Assembly (NCBI GenBank): GCA_031771865.1
Contig: JASISA010000010.1
Coordinates: forward strand, 1,922,001 to 1,986,000
From: Nothophaeocryptopus gaeumannii
Lineage: Eukaryota > Ascomycota > Dothideomycetes > Mycosphaerellales > Mycosphaerellaceae
Direction: 5' to 3'
Length of the DNA stretch: 64,000 nt
The position numbers and the translations under genes are program-made. This document shows positions 31,397-42,500 of the stretch, in pieces (positions within the stretch are counted from its first letter, which is position 1; every line of letters begins with the position of its first letter). The notes beneath the pieces are model-generated. The model did not search any database and was not told where the DNA came from. It saw only the letters and a program-made list of their open reading frames with translations.

Positions 31397-31935
31397 TTTC
31401 TTCGCTCTTCGTTCTCCGACTCTCATCAGCAAGTCTGAGATGAGAGCTCTCCGTCCGACAAGTGGAGTCCTTCGGTGCTTATCCTGTCGGCATCCGCCAA
31501 CCGGACAAAAACAGTACCTACCCTCGCAGGGAGGAGCATGAACCAGGTTCTCGGCTCCCCGACATCCTTGGACACATCATTCATCCTGATGACAGGCATT
31601 GTGCGTCAAGTATTCTTTGACAGCCGGTCAATCGCTTGGGTAACCGAGACATTCTGAGGCAAGTTACAGATTTCTTGCATCCGGAAACGGAAACGGAAAC
31701 TTCGATGCCGCGCTGCGGAGGTGTGGAGTGTTCGGTGTGTCGTGTCATCCTGGTATGAAGATTGATGCAATGATGAGGAATTGAGACGCCTATGATGTGT
31801 CTGACGGAGTGAGCACCGTCGCTGTCAGTAGACTACGAGGTCGAGAGGAATAGTTAGGTTAGCCGCGCCAGCCAGCCAGTCAGCGTCCATCCCTCTGCCA
31901 GCGCTCTTCTCCCTCCCATCCGTCCTTTCTTTTAC

Positions 31936-32607
31936 TTACTTTGGAAAATGGACACCCGCAGTCCGCGTAGTCGGCCAACACACAGTGCATACGGCATTCC
32001 TTCCGCGCCTGTCAAAAGCAGGAACCTCCGTGGAGAGGTGGCTGGAAGGCCAATCTGCTGTCTGCGCGGAGCCGAGTCTGAAACAGTAGTCAGAGCTACT
32101 TTCTGCAAGAGTCAAAGTGTATGCTCCATCGTAACCATCCTTCTTCGTAGAGCTCGGAGACTCTGGCATCAGGTGATGTCCGGGTTTCGAGAGATCCTCG
32201 CTCGCGCCGTAATCGGGGAGCATATCCGAGTGGGCCGGTGGACATGAGGTGAGGTCTACGGGAAGCGTATTTACGAGTTCGGTAGATGGTCTCTCGCTGC
32301 CATACGAGCTGCGGTCGCTGGCCTGGCCTGGCCATTTTCTGTGCCGCTCTCGCAGCCACGCCGTGACGCCATCTTGGTACCCTTCAGCCCCGATCTCAGA
32401 CTCATTCTCGGGAAAGGGCAGGTTGGCAGAAGCGGAAAATTGAGGAGAAAGAAGGAGCTCTGGCCTCGCTGGCAACCATGCAGCCACAGACAAGGATGAG
32501 AGGTCAACCAGGGAAATAGTGCTGCAGCAGAAGACAAGGTACACCTTGCAAGCAGATGGAGCTCTCGAATCAGCGAACCGCGCCAGCCCTGACTTGTGGC
32601 TGTGCAA
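31936..32607 (-). CDS. Hypothetical protein (223 residues), doubtful
   Basis: The only long frame in the 29-34 kb gap. The N-terminal part has a hydrophobic segment (VYLVFCCSTISLVDLSSLSV) that could be a signal anchor, the middle is polar and acidic, and the end is Cys/Arg-containing. No family is recognised. Support is the length alone: an uninterrupted frame of this size is unlikely but not impossible by chance in a 64-kb window. It may also be one exon of a larger gene. A second frame overlaps it on the same strand (32271-32681). Confidence 0.3.
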   Translation of the reverse strand: MHSHKSGLARFADSRAPSACKVYLVFCCSTISLVDLSSLSVAAWLPARPELLLSPQFSASANLPFPENESEIGAEGYQDGVTAWLRERHRKWPGQASDRSSYGSERPSTELVNTLPVDLTSCPPAHSDMLPDYGASEDLSKPGHHLMPESPSSTKKDGYDGAYTLTLAESSSDYCFRLGSAQTADWPSSHLSTEVPAFDRRGRNAVCTVCWPTTRTAGVHFPK

Positions 32608-34333
32608 AGTAGAACTATAGATCCTTCCCGCGGAGGGTGTAGATCTTCACGACAACTGGGGGGCCACTTGAACTGCCACATGGCTCGTTATCTCATCGTT
32701 ACTCAAGAACCCACGCCGCGTACATTTTTTTTGCTTGCTTGCTGTAGATCGCGTACGATGACTCCTCAGCCTGATGCGGGACGCGTGTGATAGAGCTCGG
32801 GATGGGTATAGCATACATAGTACTCAATTTGCCACTTGCACCGTGTATCCATCCTATGCCGTGAGTGGCATTCCCCACGGTGGCCGGTGCAGTGCTGGGC
32901 ATCATTCATCCAATTTCATGCACAGTGACGATGAGTTCCACACCGCAGCAATCGGGACCACGTCAGAAGTTTCACAAGTGAGGCGTTCTTGCACGCAACA
33001 TCAGCAGATTGGGCATATACGGGACCAACAAGAGACGAGTGATCAGGAACCGATAACAGTAAGATAGGGACGCTGTACGATGTTGCTTGCTGATGCTGGA
33101 CGTCCTGCAAGGTTGGGAGGAGGCTCGTGCATGATCGCATATGCCGACACGCACGGATCAGGAAACGGTACGCGGGCTCCCTGCAAATACACGCAGAAAA
33201 GACAGCGGTATCCGTTTCAGCCTCCAGAGTGCTTGATGCTGTTGCAGGGCACGTGTGGCGCCAGCCAAAGACGCCCATCGTTCGGGAAGAAAAGGGAAAA
33301 AGTGAATCGGCTAATCTTGTTTGCATGCTACACGGAAGAGGGTTGTTCCATGCGGCAGGAGATTGAATAGAGTTCAGAATAGCTCTTGCCTTAGACTAGC
33401 GTACCAGTGATGGGAGAGGCATTGAGCCACAGCTCTTTCTGCTGTGCTGCTAGTCCTAGTGGACCATCTTTTTCCCTCTCATAGCTTCGCCCCATCTCTC
33501 CAGCCTCTCATCTAGACCCCACGAACAACCCAGCACATCCATCCCAGGGTGTTTTTTGTTTGGACAGACCATTGACGACTGACAGCTTTGGAAATCCTGC
33601 CGCCTGATGTCTGGGTCACGGGATGGGCATCAATGCTTGAGCAGACTCACAGGTGGAGCTCTCCCGGTAATATCGTCTTGTCGGTAAACAGGGTGCAGTG
33701 CTATAGCTACGATGTCCTTGATGAGAGATTCGTGACATTTTCATTACGCCGACAGCACTGCGGGATCATTTGGGGGTATCTCAGTAGTAGTAATCTTTCT
33801 GGCTTGCGGAAGCGCAAGCAATATCGTCGCCATGATAGTCCATGTAGCTCAAATTTGAACAACCATTAATCATTCTAAATCCCCGATGATAGTAACTCTG
33901 GTCGCCCGATGCTGCAGCAGTAGACCGGCTCGCTGCTGTTCTGAAACCCCTGTCCATGCGATTGTTGCAACCACTTCGAGAGAGCTAACCGTTCCCATTG
34001 CCCGTAAACCCATGCATTAAAATTCAAGAATATCCCCAAGCCTAGGGACATGTGACGAGCAAATCGATTCGTCCGTTTACCCCAAGTTTTTCGCAATTGG
34101 GTATCACAAAAAAAGTAAAGAGCCCGGTATCAGAGGCTAGGTATCTCGAAGTCGCCTTGTGAATCGCAAGGCTGCGATATCTTTGGCTGAAGCCTTTCAT
34201 GTACATAGTAGCCGTAGGATGCTGGAAAGAAGAGGATGCGTAAAGGCATACGTTGGCGTCGTTTCTCGTAGTCGTCAGAGATTCAAGAGGATGTGATCGC
34301 GCGCTCCCGTAGAGGGGAGGCGGTGCTGCAAAT
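32608..34333. other. Gene-poor region downstream of the CP2 factor gene
   Basis: About 1.7 kb without a supported gene. It contains a minor 7-bp hairpin (GCTTGCG/CGCAAGC, 33802-33819, GAAG loop). The end nearest 34334 should be the 3' UTR of the CP2-type gene. Confidence 0.4.
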
Positions 34334-37152
34334 TTAGAATAAAAGCTTCAACTCGTATCCGTCCGAGTTGACGTTCTCGATGGTTGGTATGTCGCCGTCG
34401 CATTGGATATCGGTGGGTCCGGCGTCCCACTCCCGCTTGGGTTTCACTGGGGTGTCTGGCTGCGCTTCGCAGAACTCAGCTGTCATGTCTTGCCCCTCTG
34501 GTAGTTCGCGGATACTTTCGTCGTCGAAGAGAATATGTAGACCGTCGCGGTTGATGCGGTAAGTTCGAAGGACTGAGGTAGGTTCAATGTCGCATTTGCG
34601 GGCGACTGCGTTGGTGAAATCTTTCAAACATCGGTTCATGAGGTAGATGGCACGGTAGAAGTTGTCGGAGGCTGGCTTGCCAGCCACTCTAGGCTGCACG
34701 TAAAAGCTGGCAATGGGCTTGATCGGTCGTTCAGGAGGCGGGCGATAGCTGGCATCGATTCCCGTGGCTTCGATCCATCCAGAAGAGGTGCCGTCCTCGT
34801 TTGATCGTGCCTGCACTTTCGTCGGCTGGTTGTCAGCAGGGCTGTGTAATTGCTCCTGAATCGTAGGCTGGATGTCCATCGTCGCGGTTTGCGGGTTGTT
34901 GCGCCATTCGTTCGAATTCACGCGAGAAGAGCCTCCGACCGGAGTAGGCTGCTGCATTGTCGAGTCTTTCCGACTCCCGACCAGCGAATTTGAGCTTGGA
35001 GTGGGCGAGACCATCGATGAATCGTTCTTTCCTTCGCTCTTCGTCTCCCAATTCGATGCTTCGAGTGACTCCGTCCTGACCAGCTCGCTCTCGCCTGTAA
35101 TTCTCACAGGGAAGGCGTCCGGATCGTCTTCGTCGTCTCCTCGCAAGTAGAGCACACTTGCGGGTCTCGTGGAAGTGAACATGTCTTGAAGAGTCATGAG
35201 CTTCATGTGCAAATCCTCTTCGGCGCTGCCTCTTCCGCCATTCGATGTCACGGAAGTCATTGACCATGTTCGCCGATGCTTTGGAACTTTGCCAGGGCCG
35301 TTCAGACCTCCTTTGTTCACGAGGGAGCCAGCTCGTTTTCGCTTGCCCATATCTCTCATGCCGGACTCAATCTGCGCAATTTGCTGGTTGAGCTTGTCAA
35401 TCGTCTTTTTGACATGCGCGACATCGTTTGACAGCTTGCGCTCTGCGCCATGGTCTCTGAAGAGCTTGACTTTGCAGTAGCACACTTCTGAGCCAGTTAT
35501 GGACGGGCTGACGGTCGATTCTTCCACAGCTTCGGTCTTAGCGCACAGTCGTACGGGAATTCCCTTGACACCCTTGGAGTGGCTGAAGTCCGTGGACAGG
35601 AAGTTAAAGCGGACGGAGATGGGGCATTCTGCAGTTCCAGCGGCCGGCGACCACGTCACGCAAAAGCCGTCGAAGGAAGAGCATTCGAGGTCGACCTTCG
35701 GCTTCGTCGGATCCTCCACTCCCCCAATCTGACCCGAGTCGACATACTCCACCGCCTGTAAGCGACCGCCTCTTTGGTGGGCTTCGTTCGTTCCGCGGCC
35801 TTCCTTCCAGAGTTGCCAGCACGCGGCTGGCTTCTGTCGTTGCTGTTCGTCTTCGAAAGAAACGCGAACGAACGTTCGATACACTGCAGCGGGTGGTACG
35901 GTTTGTTGTGCATGCGTATCGACAACATTTAGCGTGTAAGCCTGGCCCTTGTTGAGATATGTAACTGGAATCTCGTCTGCATGCTTGATCATCGCAGTCG
36001 GCGCGTTGAGCGTGACATGATAACGGAACCTACGCGGTAAAGTTAGTACTCCTTCGGAAACCATAACGTATTTATATACGTACTTCTCTCCCGACGGATG
36101 TATCGGAGGTGGCTGCATCGTATTCTGCAGATGCGGCGGTCGAAATAGAAGGTCCGGCGATTGGTGGTGCTGAGGCAGTCCCATGTCCATACCCATGTCG
36201 TCAACTGGACTCTCACCAACAGGGCCTTCCATCGTATCGAAGGACGACTGGTGGGTGAATTGCGCAGGCGCAAAGCCTTGCTGATGGTGCATCTGGAAGG
36301 GGTTCATGTTTTGGAATTGTTGTTGCGGGTTGATGTGTTGCGGTATCTGGGCTTGAAAGCCGTGTTGGTAAGGCGCGGATTGCTGACCAGCATGCAAAGC
36401 ACCGTCTGAAGTGGGCATCGAGAGCGGCGTGCCCAGTCCCATGCCATAATTGGGCGTGTGCAGGTCGCCGGCCTGGCTGTGGTAGAGGGTGCTGGTGCCG
36501 CCGGGCGTGGGCGTGTAGTAGCCCGGCAGCTGGTTCGCAAACATGTTGAAGGTCTGGCTGTTGGGATCCATTAGAGAGGGAGTTAAGCCAGAAGTTCCAA
36601 AGTTCCAAGGCTCGTTGGATCCTCTTGGGGTGGGGTCTGCATCCTTGATATCGTGCGGCTGACTTGGGAGGTCGAGGGAGCTGGGAGGGAATGTCAGTGC
36701 GTGCTCACAATAATGCACAGTTGCCTGCCACGCAAATCGTGTTGATCGGTGCGCAGAGCATCGAGTGCGAAACAGGGAGAGGCCTACCGCGGGTTGAGCG
36801 GGATATCGAGCGCCTCCGCCAGGGACGTCGGAGGTGCCTGGGTGTCGGCGGGCGCAGTCTTCGTGGTCGTCGTCGAAGCGGCGGTGGTGGAGAGCTCAGG
36901 AAAATTGGCCTTGAAGTTCTTATACAGTTCGTCGCTGGGCTTTTGCGACGTTTTCCTGTTCGAAGCATTGTGTTAGTCGCGGGGACGGCTTGGTGTTAGA
37001 GTTCGCGTTGCGCAAGGCAGGCCGATCAGCGCGCGCGCTGGCTGTGGCAGTGGAGGCGCTGGAGCGAACAGCGCGTTGCGGGCGGGCGGGCAAGCTGTCG
37101 ACGAGCAATGCTGGGTGACATCGAAGGGGTGTACGCACCGATTCCTGAACAT
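34334..37152 (-). CDS. CP2/Grainyhead-type transcription factor
   Basis: Nuclear DNA-binding regulator. Four exons on the minus strand: 37139-37152 (14 nt), 36788-36955, 36084-36680 and 34334-36029, giving 824 residues. The start reads MFRNR|KTSQKPSDELYKNFKANF. A Gln/Met/Pro-rich activation-like region follows, then the CP2 DNA-binding domain beginning SGEK|FRYHVTLNAPTAM and running through EIPVTYLNKGQAYTLNVVDT, VDLECSSFDGFCVTWSPAAG, ISVRFNFLSTDFSHSKGVKG and IPVRLCAKTE. After it come a short coiled coil (KKTIDKLNQQIAQIESGM), a KRKR-type nuclear signal (GKRKRAGSL) and a C-terminal ubiquitin-like dimer region (VLRTYRINRDGLHILFDDES). The intron 36030-36083 (TACTAAC branch) is 54 nt with no stop in frame. 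In fungi, members of this family affect cell-wall remodelling and conidial separation. Confidence 0.9.
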
Positions 37153-37925
37153 GGTCGCCGAGATGAAAAGTCCTGCAGCGACGCCGGCGAACGCAGTGCT
37201 GGAAGGGCATGAAAGTAGACACGCTCCAGGCGAAGGTCAGAAAGGTCGAGCTTTCTACTCCGTGGTGAAACTGAGAGAGATTATTTTCAAGCCACAGCAG
37301 GTGCGCGAGGGTACTGAATAAGAGACCGGACACGACGACTAGGGCTAGCGTCACAGGCGTGGCTCCCGCCGCACTGACAATAGTCCGCGGCAGAGAGTGG
37401 CAGCTGCTCGACACGATCGATCGGGACTCGCTGCTATAGTGTGCCCATGCCAGCAAATGCCCTCCCCTCCACCGCTCCCGATCGCGCGCAGAACAGAAGG
37501 GCTCCTCGTCTTCGCTCCGGCGCGCCGAATCAGCAAATCTCAGTGCAAGCGAGGGAGCCCGTGTGATGGAAATTGGGAGGGAGACGACGTGTGAGCGAGC
37601 GGCATTCCGGGACACAGCCACAGTTACATCGATACTTCTGCTGCTGTGGCGAAAAGGCTGTCCGCCCAGGGTGGCTGTCTCCTCACTAGCCACGGCGTGA
37701 GGAGGTGAATGGCGCGTGAATGGCACAGTGGGCTCCACTCTGCCACGTCTGTCTCTGGTTCGTCTGGCTTCCATGTCTGCTCCTGCTCCCAGCTGCACGC
37801 CCCTCCCATGTCCAGTGGCAGTGGTAGCGGTGCTTCTAGGCGAAGGCCCTTGTGTGCACTGTGGCTCGTTTCGTAGCATGCTCCGTCCCCCGCTTGAGGT
37901 TGGCTTCGTTTCCTCCTCCTCGCGG

Positions 37926-37958
37926 CACAACACAACACAACACAACACAACACAACAA
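37926..37958. repeat. (CACAA)n microsatellite
   Basis: Six perfect CACAA units plus a partial one, about 780 bp upstream of the CP2 factor start codon and 20 bases from the inverted repeat at 37979. Confidence 0.9.
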
Positions 37959-37978
37959 GCCAAACTCTTGAGTGACAG

Positions 37979-38029
37979 AGAAAGCCCATCACTTGGCACC
38001 AAATTTGTGAGGGAAGTGATGGGCTTTCT
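37979..38029. repeat. Perfect 16-bp inverted repeat with 19-nt loop
   Basis: AGAAAGCCCATCACTT (37979-37994) and its exact reverse complement AAGTGATGGGCTTTCT (38014-38029), separated by 19 bases. A stem this long without mismatch is unexpected by chance. It lies ~830-880 bp upstream of the CP2 factor ATG, so could be in a 5' leader, a promoter element or a small foldback element. Confidence 0.85.
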
Positions 38030-38840
38030 ACCGTCACCGGAGAGCCCAGCCAACGCGAAGAGCTCGAGATTGGTCGCCTGGGCTGGCGGGCGGCCAGACC
38101 CTCACCCTCACACTGTAGGTTACGGAGTAGACTGCGACATGCAATGCGGGGATCCTCGTTAGACCCTCACGCACTGTGTGAGCTTTGATTTGTGCGCTCC
38201 CGGCGTGGATATCAGCGTTAGGTGAGCATTTGCACGCTCCAGCGAATTGGATCCGTTGAACCATCGGACGAACTTGAAAGTCGGGCAGCGTGGGTCCTCC
38301 CCAGCCGGCTCCAGCACCGAAACACCCAAAATTGTGTAATTGCACGCGCCGCTCGCACCTCGCCGGACCCACCATCCATTTCGGACAGTGGTGGACAGGC
38401 AGAGACGCTGACGTGCTATGATTCCTGTTGTCCTTCAATCTTTTCATACCGCACTGCATTGGAAAGGGGTATCCCGGCATCACCACCCCTCCTGGCCGCT
38501 GTGGTACGAGTTTACGAGACGGCTGCCGACGTGCAAGAGCCGTCCACTCGTCCACTCATTTGGGGAGCGCAGCCTCGATCGCGCGGATCGACCAGCATTG
38601 ATTTCAGTTGCTTTGTGTCTCTACAGACCGCAACATAGCGCTGTATTCGAAACACCCGTCGCGAAGTCCGTTATACACATTACCTTCAGACTCCCCATCC
38701 TTCACACAATTCTGTGGAGCTAGCCGAAATGAGCAGCTTTGATGAATAGCGCTTCGGAGACCGGTGACCCTTCTTATAGCTGCAACGGTCGCTAACTGCT
38801 GTGTGAACCTTCGACGGTGAGGCGCTCGAGGCGCTGAGGT

Positions 38841-39085
38841 CAGTGTTGGGCACTTTCGAGAAATATCCATACTAATATTAATATTAAATAGTGAATAGTA
38901 ATTACTAGTTACTATCAATAGAGATATTGTTGTCGACCTAGAAACTGTTATTACTATTATTACTATCACTATAGTTATTGTTACTATTTACTATGAGATT
39001 CTAGATTATAATTACATTTTACTATAAATATTAGTAGAGCTCGCGATAGTAATAGTAATTTCTATATTATTATTTTAAAGTTAAT
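38841..39085. repeat. CAGTGTTGGGCA motif and AT-rich tract (copy 2)
   Basis: Begins with the same 12-mer as 30706. From ~38870 it is strongly AT-rich with alternating TTACTAT/ATAGTAA words on both orientations (for example TTATTACTATTATTACTATC near 38950 and GATAGTAATAGTAATTTC near 39045), so it is partly self-complementary. Composition is unlike the ~50% GC neighbourhood, fitting a degenerate non-autonomous transposon or a mutated repeat. No terminal partner or target duplication could be confirmed. Confidence 0.45.
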
Positions 39086-39533
39086 TCCTTCGGCACGCTA
39101 CAGAGGCCTCCGACCTCGTTTCCTCAAACAGCAGCACAAGAGGATCAACTCATTGAATGGCAAGATCAGACTTTCAAACTTCGCAGCAGGCGGCAACTAA
39201 TCTTGGGGGACATATGTGAACTGCCAATCGTAGATCCATACAACACATGTACATGCAAAAATCTATCTCTACCAAATCTTCAATGCCAAAAGACAAAAGC
39301 CACTCCAAGATTATCTTCCTTCGCCAGGGAAGCCAACGATACTCACTCATAACTCTCATGGCCAGCCACTGCAGTGTGAAACATGATATCTCGTAACACC
39401 ATAACAATCATCCTTCTCCCATTCACTCGCATTCGTCAGAAATTGACCGTAACAGTACCTGCATCACAAACTCAGTAAGCGTTCTTGTCATGGACGACCC
39501 CAAAGGAACTCACAAACCTCCGGATGCTGGGTG
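39086..39533. other. 3' flank of the large disordered-protein gene
   Basis: About 450 bp without a gene; probably the 3' UTR of the minus-strand gene that stops at 39534. Confidence 0.45.
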
Positions 39534-42500
39534 CTACACACCAGAATACAATGAGTCTGCCAGCCACTCATCCTGCTGTCTCTCACTTCGTCGCGGTCCT
39601 CCAGGCTTCGTACGCGTGCTCAAAGATCGGATCAAGTCGCCGCCTTTGTGGAACAAATGTCGAAGCTTCTCGCCAAAGCGCTTGATGTGGAACTCCGTCT
39701 TGCTCATACCATTCGCATCGTAAGTGTTGGCTGAGCTCTCGGCACCAAGGCATGCTTGCTCATTGATGAGACCAGCGCTGTACTCCGTGTTGCCTTCATC
39801 CGGAGAGACATGGGCCCTTGGGTGGTTGTCTCCACGAGACTTGTTGCCTCTGCCACGGAAAGTCGTCAAGCGCTTGCGGAAAGACGCAGTACGGTCTCGC
39901 TCAGAGCTGTTATCCGAAAAGAAAGACCGCACCTCATCAAGAGCAGCAATCGCTGGTGGGGTCAAGCTGCTGGTAGGGTACCGATCGCCGGGCCTATGAG
40001 AGCGGTGTGAAGCATGAGCAGTCGAGGCTCGGCGAGGCAGTGGAGATTTGGGTAAACTCTGGGTGGTGACATCTTCGCCGACGGCAGTGTTGCGGGATGT
40101 GATGCCGAACTTCCTGGTGATGGAGCCAATGACCGAACGCTTCGAACGTGTGTGAAGGTGAGAGGGGCTGATGCCGGTCAGCTGTTCAGTGTTGACAGAT
40201 GCGCTGGATCGATGGACCGGACCCTCGAGGATTGAGCCAATGTCGATGCCTTTGGTAGTGTCGTCAGTACCTGTCGTGGTAGGCTGAGTAGGGAGATCTA
40301 GTGATTTGGTGCCGCGCTCGCGGAGGACTTCATGGGCAAACGATCTACGTGTGTGAGCCTCATCGGGAACCGAAAGATCGATCTCAAGCTTGTTGTCAGA
40401 CCACGGGTAGTTCTGGTCGACGTTCCACGGACGACTGTTCGGCTGAGACAATATCAGAGAGCGCTTGTTTGCCATGCGAGTGATCGGGTTCATCTCGGCA
40501 GGCAACAGTCGTCTGACCTCTTCTTCCGTGGTAGGCGCCTTGCCTCGCAATAGAGCTGAAGCTGGACGCGAGGGGAAGTTGCCCAGGTCGACTGGCACAG
40601 AGACTGACCCGCTGAGGTACGATGCCTTTCCGTCCATTGAGTTGAAACCAGAGAACTCGTCCGCAGATGCCGAACCAGGAAGTGGTGGCAAGTCTTTGTT
40701 CAAACCAGTCGCAGTAGAATCGTGCGTGCCATTCTTGACAATTGCCTCCGCGCGCTCAGCAAGCGTACGGAATCCAGCAGAGGTACGATTGGTGAGAACA
40801 GTATCGGGCCGTGTATCTTCGGTAGCAGGGAAGCCAGGATGCATTTCGCCGTCGTCGGAGTGAAGAAGTAGGTTCTCCAGCTTCAAATTCTGCAAGTTTC
40901 TCAGACCAGGAATGAGTTCTGAGATACGCTCAGATAAACCAGCGACGGATGGAATCGACAAGCGATTGGCGGATTGCGCGACAGACAAAAAGTCTTCGGG
41001 AGACAGCGGACGCTGACCGTGCTCTTCGTCCTCAATCTGAGTGCTCTCCTGGACCTGAAGCGTAGGCATGACCAGTACGAGGGCTTTGCTGTCGTCCTGG
41101 TCAGGCTCAAGATCCTCTTCATCTTCGCTGACAGGCAATTCTTCGATGAAGCTGGTGAAGTCTTCTGGCTTGTTGAAGAAGCTTGCATAACGGTCGCGAA
41201 GAGGCTCGGTGCTCGTCGGACGCTGCGGTGACGGGCAGTGGATACCAGAGAAGTCTCGACGACGAATGACATCCATCGACTTGGCTGGTCGTACTTCAAG
41301 AGCTCCATTCAACTTCTCGAAGAGGTCGATGTGGCTGAAGTTCAAGGATGGTATCTCTCGAGTATCTGCGAGCGGTCGATTGTGACGACGAGCAGCTCGA
41401 CGAGCCTTTGCGTTCTCTGCCGATTCTTGCATGCGGCGCTCCTGCATAGCTTTGACAGCAGCAATGCGAGCTGGTAACGGGAAGTCAGCCAGACCGGAGG
41501 AGCGCTTGTGGTCTGAGATGCTCATGTCCTCGATGGACTCCTCCTTAAGTCTCGGTAACTGCGTGTTGCCAAAGCGAGTGTTGATGCCATTCATATTGCC
41601 GGTATTAGCGAAGCGAAGCTCGGTAGTGCTCTCACGAGATGTTTTGCTTGAATCAATGCTGTTATCTTCGCGTGGCGATGGTTTGCGAATGATGGACTTG
41701 CCCTTACCAGCGAACGCTTCGGTGATGGCTCTGAGTGGCTCCGGTTTCTTGCTGATGTTGAGCGGCGCGATCTTATCTGCGAAGGTGACAGAGCTGCGTC
41801 TGCTTCCCTTCAGGTCTGTCTCTTTGGAAGGCTTAAGAGGCAAGAGCGAATCCTTTCCGTCGGGTGTAGAGCTCGCAGAGACATCAATGATCTGTGGCTT
41901 CCCGACAGTGATGGTCGTCTGGGGTAGTGAGAAGCGGACTGCGACATCAGTCACCATCTCGGACGCGCTGTTGATGGTGCTGTCTCCCACGCTGCTGAGG
42001 TCTCCAGGCAGTGAGAAGCGATTGGTGCCGGTACTGTTCGTATCCGTGACAGTGACGCTTGGTCGCAGCTGGACCGACTTGGAGTACGTCTTTGGCGTTC
42101 GTGGCCTGGGAGGCGGCATCGAGTCGTCGACTTCAAGGGTCACAAAGTTGGTCGTTTGCTCCTCGATGACCGTGGAAGGTTCGCACTGCGAAGTGAGTCG
42201 TAAAGTCTCGTCGATGCCTCGAACCTCTGACTGCAATGGGCTGACAGCAGAAGTGCGTTTGACGATTTCACCAGCTTGCAGAGGACTGACAGGCGTCATC
42301 TCTGAACACCTGCTCTCGCGCGGGGCTGGAGTCTTGTATCCATCGGCCGGTTCGTCTTCAACGGGTGCCATAACCTTTGGCTCTTCAAGCTTCGTCACAT
42401 CAGTGCGTGAGGCCTCTTTAGCTTGTTGCTGTTGGATAGTGATGGTGTCTGCATCTAATGCGAATGGATCCTTTGACTGCGTCTCGTCAGAAGCAACGGT

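Larger units (their letters stand above)
37153..38840. promoter_or_regulatory. Long upstream region of the CP2 factor gene
   Basis: About 1.7 kb without a supported gene, locally GC-rich. It includes a CACAA microsatellite (37926-37958) and a 16-bp inverted repeat (37979-38029). The 377-codon minus-strand frame here overlaps the first two coding exons of the CP2 gene in another frame and is rejected. A long leader or regulatory region is common for fungal developmental regulators. Confidence 0.45.

Noticed and set aside
33802..33819. 7-bp hairpin GCTTGCG/CGCAAGC
   Set aside because: Too short to stand out from chance in 64 kb.
36920..38053. 377-codon minus-strand frame upstream of the CP2 factor
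   Set aside because: It overlaps the true second and first coding exons in another frame, is low-complexity Cys/Ser-rich text and runs through the microsatellite and the inverted repeat.
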